From the NCBI GenBank assembly GCA_009694215.1, contig SHVN01000017.1, positions 1 to 38,183 on the forward strand: a stretch of 38,183 bases of DNA, in the 5' to 3' direction. The notes below the pieces were generated by a model. It was given only the letters and a program-made list of their open reading frames with translations, was not told where the DNA came from and did no database searches. This stretch comes from Xanthobacteraceae bacterium. GTDB taxonomy: Bacteria > Pseudomonadota > Alphaproteobacteria > Rhizobiales > Xanthobacteraceae. Each line of letters opens with the position of its first letter. Within the stretch, counting starts at the first letter, position 1. Made by a program: the position numbers and the translations under genes. Shown piece after piece: positions 31,720-38,183 of the stretch.

Positions 31720-32904
31720 CTACGCCTCCCCAATCTCACGCAACACTTCTTCGGTATGCTCTCCGACCTTCGGCGGCGCGCGGTCGGCGGCGGCCCTGCG
31801 GCCGTTGATGGTGATGGGCGTCCGCACGCCCGGAATTGTGCCGCCCTTGGCGTCGGGGTGCGGCAGGTCGACCCGCAGGCCGCGCGCGATCACCTGCGGA
31901 TCGGTGAACACCTCGTGCAGCGTGTTGATCGGACCGGCCGGCACGCCGACCGCCTCGAACGTTTCGGCAAGTTGGGCCTTTGAAAGCTTCCTGGTCAATT
32001 CGAACAGGCGCGGGATCAGCGTGTCGCGGTTGACCACGCGGGCAGCGTTGGTCCTGTAGCGCTCGTCCTGCGCCATCGCGGGGTCGCCCAGCACCTGCAT
32101 CATCTTGACGAACTGGCCGTCGTTGCCGCAGGCGATCAGCATCCAGCCGTCGGTGGTCGGGAATGTCTGGTAGGGCACGACGCTGGCATGGGCGTTGCCC
32201 ATCCGCACCGGGGGTTTGCCGGACACGAGATAATAGGTCGCCTGGTTGGCAAGCACGCCGACCATGCTGTCGAGCAGCGCCATGTCGACGTGGCTGCCCT
32301 TGCCGGTGTGCTCGCGCTCCTTCAATGCGGCGGTGATGGCGAGCGCGGAATAGACGCCGGTGAACACGTCGGCGAAGGCGACGCCGAGCCGCGTCGGCTC
32401 GCCGTCCGGCGACCCGGTGATGTCCATGATGCCGCCCATGCCCTGCACGAGGAGGTCATAGCCGGCGCGGGTCTTGTAGGGGCCGTCCTGGCCGAAGCCC
32501 GTGATCGAGCAATAGACCAGTCGCGGGTTCTCGGCGGACAGGCTTTTGTAGTCGAGGCCGTATTTGGCCAAGCCCCCGAACTTGAAATTCTCGATCAGCA
32601 CGTCCGACTTCGCCGCGAGTTTTTTCACGATGCGCTGGCCGTCGGGTGTCTCGAAGTCGATCGCGACAGAGCGTTTGCCGCGATTGCAGGCGAGATTGTA
32701 CGACGAGCTCAGAATGCCGCCGTCCTTGTCCTCCATGAAAGGCGGGCCCCAGCCGCGGGTGTCGTCGCCGGCGCCCGGACGCTCGACCTTGATCACCTCG
32801 GCGCCGAGGTCGGCGAGCGTCTGGCCGGCCCAGGGGCCTGCGAGGATGCGCGCCAATTCGAGCACGCGAACGCCCGCGAGCGGGCCCTTCTGCGGACCGG
32901 ACAT
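31720..32904 (-). CDS. CaiB/BaiF-family CoA-transferase (class III)
   Basis: A 394-residue family III CoA-transferase that moves CoA between carboxylic acids. It starts with GVRVLELARILAGPWAGQTLADLGAEVIKVERPGAGDDTRGWGPPF, the canonical N-terminal block, followed by KRSVAIDFETPDGQ, DVLIENFKFGG and LVYCSITGFGQDGPY. The catalytic Asp is Asp179 in GVAFADVFTGVYSAL, aligned with Asp169 of formyl-CoA transferase. Length and all blocks are normal. It lies 64 bp after the muconate-cycloisomerase-like gene and directly upstream of the CMD gene. It would activate an acid intermediate of the pathway as its CoA thioester; donor and acceptor are unknown. Confidence 0.95.
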   Translation of the reverse strand: MSGPQKGPLAGVRVLELARILAGPWAGQTLADLGAEVIKVERPGAGDDTRGWGPPFMEDKDGGILSSSYNLACNRGKRSVAIDFETPDGQRIVKKLAAKSDVLIENFKFGGLAKYGLDYKSLSAENPRLVYCSITGFGQDGPYKTRAGYDLLVQGMGGIMDITGSPDGEPTRLGVAFADVFTGVYSALAITAALKEREHTGKGSHVDMALLDSMVGVLANQATYYLVSGKPPVRMGNAHASVVPYQTFPTTDGWMLIACGNDGQFVKMMQVLGDPAMAQDERYRTNAARVVNRDTLIPRLFELTRKLSKAQLAETFEAVGVPAGPINTLHEVFTDPQVIARGLRVDLPHPDAKGGTIPGVRTPITINGRRAAADRAPPKVGEHTEEVLREIGEA

Positions 32905-32968
32905 TACGATGAGTTCCTTTCCCGGATTATTCTGACGAAGACCGATGTCTTGGCCGCCTTATACCATC

Positions 32969-34117
32969 TTAGCGGACGCGAAAACGCTCCACCGCCGCCT
33001 CGTCGACCTCGACGCCGAGGCCCGGGCCTTGGGGCAGGGCAACGAGGCCATTCGCGAGCGGCAGTGGGCGGCGCACGAGGTCCTCGGCCAGATAGAAGTG
33101 GGTGAGGCTCACGCCCCAGTCGGCCTTGGGCACGGCGCAGGCAAGATGCAGCGCCGCCGCACTGGAGATGCTAGATTCGGCGATCTTGGCGGCGATGTTC
33201 ACCGACAGGCCGAGCTTCTGGCAAAGCTTGCCGGCCTCGATAGCCGCGGTGATGCCGCCGAGCTTGATCAGCTTGAGCGATACGCCGCCCGCGCCAGCCC
33301 TGGCGCTTGAGACGATGTCGGCGAACGAATGGATGCCTTCGTCGACGCCGATCGGCACCTTGGTGCCGCGTGCGAGCTTCCTCAGCCCTTCAATGTCGTC
33401 ATAGGCGAGCGGTTGCTCGACAAACACCAGCCGCGCCTTCTTCGTCTTCTCGACGTAGCTGCGCGCGTCCGCAAGCGTCAGCCCGCAGTTGGCGTCGGCG
33501 CACAGCGGCGTCTTCGACAGCGCCTCGCGCACAGCGAAGGCGATGGCGATTTCCTTGGCCAGCGGCTTCACGCCGATCTTGAGCTTGAAGAAATCGAATC
33601 CCGCCTTCTGCTTGGCGAGCGCTTCGGCGACGTCTTCCTCGGCGGTCTTGTTGCCGAGGAGCCACATCGGCTTCACGCCGCTGCGCCGCGGGCGGCCGAC
33701 GAGATCGATCAGCCGCATGCCGGAGGCGCGGCCGGTCAAATCGAGCACCGCCGTCTCGACGGCGGAATGCGCGCCGCCGTTGCCGAGCAGCGCCCGATGC
33801 AGCGCGGGGTGCAGCGCCGGCCAGTCGCGGGCATTCTTGCCCATGAGCATCGGTGCGAGATGGTCGCGCACGGCGGCGACGAGCCCGCCCTGCGTATCTC
33901 CGGTCATGGTCGGGGCCGAGGCTGCCTCGCCCCAGCCGACGGTGCCGTCCGCGGCCTCGATGCGCACCAGAAGATTTTGCGCGGCGGTTATGGTCTCGGC
34001 CGCCATCTTCATTGGCGTCTTTAGCGGCAGCGCAACCGGGATCGCATCGATGCGGCGAATGACGAGCGGCGTCTGATCCTGTGACGACAGTACGGAACGT
34101 CCGGTCTTTTCGAGCAT
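32969..34117 (-). CDS. Muconate cycloisomerase-like enzyme (enolase superfamily)
   Basis: A 382-residue member of the mandelate racemase/muconate lactonizing group. The N-terminal capping domain has PLVIRRIDAIPVALPLKTPMKMA; the barrel carries the acid/base KxK (Lys178, Lys180 in FFKLKIG), metal ligands Asp208 (ADANCG), Glu234 (VEQPL) and Asp259 (GVDEG), and the second base Lys282 in SLKLIKLGG. All MLE-subgroup residues are present, so it is probably active as a cycloisomerase, dipeptide epimerase-like or o-succinylbenzoate-synthase-like enzyme. The start at 34117 is chosen at the second Met of the open frame, clear of the upstream terminator. It heads the CaiB-CMD-dehydrogenase-Bug operon. 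Confidence 0.92.
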   Translation of the reverse strand: MLEKTGRSVLSSQDQTPLVIRRIDAIPVALPLKTPMKMAAETITAAQNLLVRIEAADGTVGWGEAASAPTMTGDTQGGLVAAVRDHLAPMLMGKNARDWPALHPALHRALLGNGGAHSAVETAVLDLTGRASGMRLIDLVGRPRRSGVKPMWLLGNKTAEEDVAEALAKQKAGFDFFKLKIGVKPLAKEIAIAFAVREALSKTPLCADANCGLTLADARSYVEKTKKARLVFVEQPLAYDDIEGLRKLARGTKVPIGVDEGIHSFADIVSSARAGAGGVSLKLIKLGGITAAIEAGKLCQKLGLSVNIAAKIAESSISSAAALHLACAVPKADWGVSLTHFYLAEDLVRRPLPLANGLVALPQGPGLGVEVDEAAVERFRVR

Positions 34118-34172
34118 GGCAATCCCCGCGTGCGCTCCGGCGAAATTAGCAGAAAGGCTCGGCCCGCCCAAC

Positions 34173-34211
34173 AAAAAGCCGGCCGGGCTGCTTCGTGCAG
34201 CACCGGCCGGC
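34173..34211 (-). terminator. Strong rho-independent terminator of the Bug gene at 34.2-35.2 kb
   Basis: A 14-bp stem: GCCGGCCGGGCTGC at 34178-34191 pairs with GCAGC (34197-34201) and CCGGCCGGC (34203-34211), with one bulged base and a 5-nt loop. In minus-strand sense it is followed by five T (34177-34173). It lies just beyond the Bug stop codon and upstream of the enolase-superfamily gene, isolating the two transcripts. Confidence 0.9.
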
Positions 34212-34224
34212 CTTGGATCGTTCG

Positions 34225-35199
34225 TTACTGCTCCAGCTTGATGCCCGCTTCGGTGACGACCTTGCGCCAGCGCGCCACGTCGGCGCTCACGACCTTGGCG
34301 TACTCGGCGCCGCTCACGTTGGGCACCTCCGAGCCGTTCCGTTCCCAGGCGGCCTTTATCATGGGGAGCGCCATCGCCAACTTGACCTCCTTGATCATGC
34401 GGTCGATCGCCTCCTGCGGCGTGCCCTTCTTGGCGAGGATGCCGTACCAGGTCGAGAACTCGAAGCCCGGCAGACCGGCTTCGGCGGAGGTCGGCACATC
34501 CGGCAGCGCCGGCACGCGCTTCTGTGCGGTGATCGCGAGGCCGCGCAGCTTCCCCGAGGCAATCTGCGGACCTGACGTGCCGAGGCCGTCGAATGCCATC
34601 GGCACGTGACCGGCGAGCAGGTCCTGCATCAGGGGGCCGGCGCCGCGGTAGGGCACGTGGTTCAGCTTGGTCTTTGTCATCGAGTTGAAGAACTCGCCTG
34701 CAAGATGATGCGTGGTGCCGGCGCCGGCCGAGCCGTAGTTGACCTGGTTGTTCTGGGTGTAGGCGATGAACTCTTTCAAGGTCTTGGCCTGTATCTTGTC
34801 CGGATTAACCGATACGACGTGCGGCGGCTGCGCCAGCATGATGACGGCCACGAAGTCCTTCTCGATGTCGTAATCGAGCTTGGGATAGATCGACGGCGCG
34901 ATCGTGTGATGCGCGGCCCCGATCAGGAAGGTGTAGCCGTCGGCCGGTTGCTTCGAGGCATAGGAGGCGCCGAGCGTTCCGCCTGCGCCGGCCTTGTTTT
35001 CGATCATGACACGCTGCCCAAGCTGGTTGTCGAGCTGAGCTGCGAGCGGGCGGGCGAAGGCGTCGGTGCCGCCGCCGGGAGCGAAGGGCACGACGAACAT
35101 GATCGGCTTCTGAGGCCAGGCCTGAGCCTGGAGATTAGCGGGCTGGATCACGAGGCCGGCCAGCAGGGCCAATGGCATGAGGGCGGATTTCGTTTGCAT
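34225..35199 (-). CDS. Bug/TctC-family solute-binding protein
   Basis: A 324-residue periplasmic receptor. The signal peptide is MQTKSALMPLALLAGLVI followed by QPANLQAQA. The mature part begins WPQKPIMFVVPFAPGGGTDAFARPLA, then IENKAGAGGTLGASYA, VNYGSAGAGTTHHLAGEFF, HVPYRGAGPLMQDLLAG and PDVPTSAEAGLPGFE, all standard Bug blocks. Start 35199 has GGAGGAAGACCAGG upstream; the open frame extends 20 codons further, but without a better site. It is a single-gene unit: a strong terminator follows and the next gene upstream is 139 bp away. No permease gene is adjacent; the ligand is unknown. Confidence 0.94.
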   Translation of the reverse strand: MQTKSALMPLALLAGLVIQPANLQAQAWPQKPIMFVVPFAPGGGTDAFARPLAAQLDNQLGQRVMIENKAGAGGTLGASYASKQPADGYTFLIGAAHHTIAPSIYPKLDYDIEKDFVAVIMLAQPPHVVSVNPDKIQAKTLKEFIAYTQNNQVNYGSAGAGTTHHLAGEFFNSMTKTKLNHVPYRGAGPLMQDLLAGHVPMAFDGLGTSGPQIASGKLRGLAITAQKRVPALPDVPTSAEAGLPGFEFSTWYGILAKKGTPQEAIDRMIKEVKLAMALPMIKAAWERNGSEVPNVSGAEYAKVVSADVARWRKVVTEAGIKLEQ

Positions 35200-35338
35200 C
35201 CTGGTCTTCCTCCCGGATTTTTGAGAACGTCGCCGTTCCCCTGCGTTTATCGCATTCACTCAAACTACATCTAAATCGCCTGCCTACGAAAGAAAAGATC
35301 GGTCGTGGGGCCGGCCGCAACGACGCAGGCCTCTGTCG

Positions 35339-36487
35339 CTAGGATTCGAAGATGAACCGCGTTCCGACCGCCGAATGGATCACCTTGCCGCCCAGCGCCT
35401 CACGGGCGAGATCGTAGAACCGGTCACCGGTGCAGTGCGCCGGGATCAGGTGGTCGGGATCGATTTCCTTGAATTCCTCGATCGTCCGCCGGATGTAGTC
35501 GTCGCCGAGCGGCGGCACGATGTGGAAGCCGCCGATCACCGCGTGCACCTTGTCGATTCCGGATACTTTCTGAGCCTGCCTGATGGCGTTGATCACGCCG
35601 CGATGGCTGCATGAGGTCAGCACCACAAGGCCCTTGCCCTTGACCATGTAGATGGTCGCGATCTCATGGTCGAAATCGTCGGGAATGTATTGGCCGATGT
35701 TCTTTGCAGGCGGCATCTTCTCCGGGAAGCAGCCGAAGCCGCCGTCAAAAATGCCGACGATCTCCTGCGTCGGCAGCAGCGGCTTCTCGAACGAGACCTG
35801 GCCGATCCGGCCGGTTGTGAAGGCGTGATCGGCGACGAGGGCAGGACCCTCCGACAGCATCAGCGCCAAATCGGCGTCCATGATCGCGCGGCGGTCGATC
35901 GCACCGAAATTGCCGCCGGGATTTTTTCGCAGGCAGAATGCGTCTTCGCCGCCGACGAAGAACGGAAGCTTGCCCTTGAGCTTGCCCCGGGTGGCGTTGA
36001 GGAAGCCGACCATGCCGCCGAAATGATCGTAGTGGCCGTGGCTGAGCACCATAGCGTCGAACAGCGACGGATCGATCTTGAGGATCGAAAGATTGTTGTT
36101 CAACACCTCCGGCGTGTAGCCGAAATCGATCAGGACGTGGCGCGTCGCGCCGTTCGCCTGCGATTCCGCATGCATGGCCAGGCCCCATTCGGCGTTGAGC
36201 GCTGCGCGAGGCGGATGGTCCGGCGAGGTGTTGCCGCCGGTGCGGCGCTCGATGGTGAGGCCGCCGCGCGTCTCGTTGGGAACGAACTGGATCACCATAT
36301 TGTCGGTGACGATGCGGACGGCGAGCTTGTCCACTTCGGGAATCCTCCGGCCGAGCGGCGTCGCGTCCGCGGTGCGCGCGGACGCTGCCATCGCCGCCAT
36401 CATGGCCGTGACGAAGCCGGCGCCGCCGGAGCAGAGTGCGCCGAGCGAGGACGCATCCGGGATGCAGTTGCAGCCGCCAAAGAGCAT
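35339..36487 (-). CDS. MBL-fold metallo-hydrolase (COG1237 type)
   Basis: A 382-residue metallo-beta-lactamase-fold protein of the group named for 7,8-dihydropterin-6-yl-methyl-4-(ribofuranosyl)aminobenzene phosphate synthase. The metal motif is VLSHGHYDHFGG with His150, His152, Asp154 and His155; further motifs are VLTSCSHRGVINAI, AVIGGFHIVPPLGDD and LIPAHCTGD, all typical of COG1237. The N-terminus (GGCNCIPDASSLGALCSGG, then a small hydrophobic stretch to ~36) looks like a membrane or export segment with four Cys. Of the possible starts, ATG 36487 has AAGG nine bases before it; ATG 36496 has none at a usable distance. It is divergent from the propeller gene. The substrate is unknown. Confidence 0.88.
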   Translation of the reverse strand: MLFGGCNCIPDASSLGALCSGGAGFVTAMMAAMAASARTADATPLGRRIPEVDKLAVRIVTDNMVIQFVPNETRGGLTIERRTGGNTSPDHPPRAALNAEWGLAMHAESQANGATRHVLIDFGYTPEVLNNNLSILKIDPSLFDAMVLSHGHYDHFGGMVGFLNATRGKLKGKLPFFVGGEDAFCLRKNPGGNFGAIDRRAIMDADLALMLSEGPALVADHAFTTGRIGQVSFEKPLLPTQEIVGIFDGGFGCFPEKMPPAKNIGQYIPDDFDHEIATIYMVKGKGLVVLTSCSHRGVINAIRQAQKVSGIDKVHAVIGGFHIVPPLGDDYIRRTIEEFKEIDPDHLIPAHCTGDRFYDLAREALGGKVIHSAVGTRFIFES

Positions 36488-36571
36488 GGTCGCCATCCTT
36501 TCCGGGCGTGTGTCCACCGCCGAGCAACCGGATTATGCTACGGTCTTGCAATCCAGCAATAGGCATGACCG

Positions 36572-37714
36572 ATGATCTTGCTGTCCAACGGCGGAACCAA
36601 CATTCAGCGGGCGCAATCGCCATCCGACACGATCCTGGTCGGCACGGTGGACGGCATCGCGTTGCTGACGAAATCCGAGCGGGGATGGACCGTCAAGCAC
36701 CGCGCCCTGCAGGGTGTGTTCGTCAGCGGCGTGACCGCGCTCGACGACGGCACTTTGTTTGCCTCGACGCGCGGCGTCGGCATGGCGCGGAGCGAGGACG
36801 GCGGCTTCAAATGGACCTGGGTCAACGAGGGCTTGTCGCACCACGAGTTCTGGTCGTGCCGCGCCGGCAAGCTCCAGGGTCGCGACGTGGTGTTCGCCGG
36901 CGCGCTGCCGGCGCATCTCTATGTCAGCGAGGATAAGGGCAAGTCCTGGCGCGAGCTCAAGGCGTTCCGCGACGCCAAGACGGTCAAGCAATGGACCTTC
37001 CCGCCGCCGCCGCGCATCGGCCATATCAAGGACATTGTGCTCGACGGCGATCGGCTGTGGGTCGGCGTCGAGATCGGCTCGCTGCAGGTGTCGGAGGATT
37101 TCGGCTCAAGCTTCACCGAGTTTCCGGTCGATCCCGACCCGCGGGAATGCGACATCCATCGCATCCTGGTTCACCCCGCGCGGCCGAACCGCATCATCAT
37201 TGCCAACGGCATTGTCGGCATGATGTCCAGCGAGGACGGCGGCAAAAGCTTCCAGCGGATGAAAATGCCGAGCGAGGCGAACTATCCGGACGCCGTCGTC
37301 ATTCATCCCGACGAGCCGGATCTGTTGTTCATGTCGGCCGGCGTCGGCTGGCCGGTGCATTGGTACGAGCTCGGCCGGGCGCGCGGGAAGATTTTCAGGA
37401 GCAGCGATGCCGGAAAGACCTGGCAGCGGCTGCTGGGCGGCCTGCCGAACGGCCAACGCGCGCTGTTCAGCGGCCTGACCATCGAGGCGTGCAAAGATAG
37501 CTATTCGCTCCATGCGGTTGATACCGACGGCCAGGTGTTCGAAAGCCTCGACGGCGGCGAAAGCTGGACCATCATCGCCGACGTGCCGCCGGTGTCGAAG
37601 GCGGACTTCTATAAAGGTCTGGTCCGCGACCGGGTGAAGCTCGCCAATGTCGACGACATCGTCGCCAACCCGACCGCGACGAAGCGCTGGCAGGAGGCGG
37701 GCAAGGCAATCTGA
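36572..37714 (+). CDS. BNR/Asp-box beta-propeller protein (sialidase-like fold)
   Basis: A 380-residue protein with six Asp-box turns (S-x-D-x-G-x-x-W/F): SEDGGFKW (74-81), SEDKGKSW (119-126), SEDFGSSF (174-181), SEDGGKSF (220-227), SSDAGKTW (278-285) and SLDGGESW (325-332), spaced about 45-57 residues, so a six-bladed propeller. There is no signal peptide, so it is probably cytoplasmic, unlike true sialidases, and catalytic sialidase Arg residues cannot be assigned. Such proteins are usually annotated as glycosyl hydrolase or WD40/YVTN-like; a photosystem II HCF136-type assembly role is another fold-level possibility. It may act on a pathway intermediate as a lactonase-like enzyme. Start 36572; 84 bp from the divergent metallo-hydrolase gene. 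Confidence 0.8.
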   Translation: MILLSNGGTNIQRAQSPSDTILVGTVDGIALLTKSERGWTVKHRALQGVFVSGVTALDDGTLFASTRGVGMARSEDGGFKWTWVNEGLSHHEFWSCRAGKLQGRDVVFAGALPAHLYVSEDKGKSWRELKAFRDAKTVKQWTFPPPPRIGHIKDIVLDGDRLWVGVEIGSLQVSEDFGSSFTEFPVDPDPRECDIHRILVHPARPNRIIIANGIVGMMSSEDGGKSFQRMKMPSEANYPDAVVIHPDEPDLLFMSAGVGWPVHWYELGRARGKIFRSSDAGKTWQRLLGGLPNGQRALFSGLTIEACKDSYSLHAVDTDGQVFESLDGGESWTIIADVPPVSKADFYKGLVRDRVKLANVDDIVANPTATKRWQEAGKAI

Positions 37715-37760
37715 CGCGGGAGGCCGCCGCCGAACGTAACGGCGCCGAGAGACCAGGCGA

Positions 37761-38183
37761 TCACTGCGGCGGCTTGCTTCCCTGAAGCAGCGCCTTGTTG
37801 CTCTGCACGATATCTCGATAGAGTTTGAACTGTGACCTGTTGAGCGTGTCGAGTTCCGCCGCCGTGGAACTCACCGACTCGGTTCCGATGTCTGACAGCC
37901 TTTTAACGAGGCCCGCATCGCTCATGGCCTTTTGGGATGCGGCGGCAACCTTATCGACCACCGCCTTCGGCGTATTCTTCGGCGCGTAGAGGGCCGTCCA
38001 GAACGGAACTTCGAAGTCGTAGCCCAGCTCCTTCATGGTCGGAATGTTCGGGATCGCGGGCGCTCGCGTGGCAGTTGTGAGCGCGACCGCGGTCACAACG
38101 CCGCTCTTGATGTTCTGGGCCTGCGGCGGCACGCCGTCGACCATCATGGCGATGCGGCCGGCGAGGAGGTCGGTCATCGCGGC
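37761..38183 (-). CDS. Bug/TctC-family solute-binding protein, C-terminal part (cut by window end)
   Basis: The frame is open to the right edge, so the N-terminal half lies outside. The visible ~140 residues are the C-terminal lobe: MTDLLAGRIAMMVDGVPPQAQNIKSG, then VALTTATRAPAIPNIPTMKELGYDFEV, FWTALYAPKNTPKAVVDKVAAASQKAM and a final FKLYRDIVQSNKALLQG. These are the standard Bug domain-2 motifs (A..IPN.PT..E.G). It converges with the propeller gene, with 46 bp between the stops and no obvious terminator hairpin. Confidence 0.92.
   Translation of the reverse strand, partial: AAMTDLLAGRIAMMVDGVPPQAQNIKSGVVTAVALTTATRAPAIPNIPTMKELGYDFEVPFWTALYAPKNTPKAVVDKVAAASQKAMSDAGLVKRLSDIGTESVSSTAAELDTLNRSQFKLYRDIVQSNKALLQGSKPPQ

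Noticed and set aside
1-38183. tRNA or rRNA genes, CRISPR arrays, prophage or toxin-antitoxin modules
   Set aside because: No cloverleaf-like or conserved rRNA stretch, no regularly spaced direct repeats and no phage or toxin-antitoxin protein motifs were found on either strand by reading.

Overview
The window is GC-rich DNA from an alphaproteobacterium, most likely of the Bradyrhizobium/Rhodopseudomonas/Xanthobacteraceae side of Hyphomicrobiales. This is an inference from the dense set of Bug/TctC-type binding proteins, the pfam04392-type ABC binding-protein genes with their characteristic flanking repeats, the palindromic repeat near 9.3 kb, and the L,D-transpeptidase type. No rRNA, tRNA, CRISPR array or phage gene was seen. 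Almost everything is accessory catabolism and uptake, and only one transcription factor gene (a MarR protein) is visible.

Layout. 1-1.8 kb: the end of an IS5-family transposase, an isochorismatase-family hydrolase, and a decayed IS6-family element with 16-bp terminal inverted repeats. 1.9-4.9 kb: a lipocalin-like protein, an HpxZ/AtzH-like protein and a periplasmic L,D-transpeptidase with its own terminator. 5.1-10.4 kb: a tripartite tricarboxylate transporter (TctA-TctB fusion plus a TctC/Bug protein), then a divergent glutathione transferase overlapping a second Bug gene whose signal-peptide region contains an in-frame palindromic repeat. 10.4-12.1 kb: a small basic protein and a frameshifted ABC binding-protein gene.

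12.1-18.9 kb: an alpha/beta hydrolase plus LLM-type flavin oxidoreductase pair, a divergent HSL-type esterase, then a MarR regulator, a methyltransferase and a type I extradiol dioxygenase-like VOC protein on the minus strand, facing an HpaB-type flavin monooxygenase. A perfect 27-bp palindrome lies between the last two units. Hydroxylase, ring-cleavage dioxygenase and hydrolase could form a meta-cleavage path, although the hydrolase lacks the usual serine nucleophile.

19.1-28.9 kb: after a second decayed ABC binding-protein gene comes the most distinctive part, a compact minus-strand operon. In transcription order it encodes a fumarase/aspartase-superfamily lyase, a CoxG-like protein, the FAD, molybdopterin and 2Fe-2S subunits of a molybdenum hydroxylase, an FrdA-like flavoprotein, a minimal 2Fe-2S protein and a UbiD-family decarboxylase. 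I infer a route in which an aromatic or heteroaromatic acid is hydroxylated, reduced and decarboxylated.

29.1-38.2 kb: a second minus-strand operon (muconate cycloisomerase-like enzyme, CaiB/BaiF CoA-transferase, CMD-family protein, a 2-hydroxyacid dehydrogenase-like protein lacking two catalytic residues, Bug protein), then another Bug gene with a strong terminator, a COG1237-type metallo-hydrolase, a divergent six-bladed Asp-box propeller protein, and the 3' end of a fifth Bug gene.
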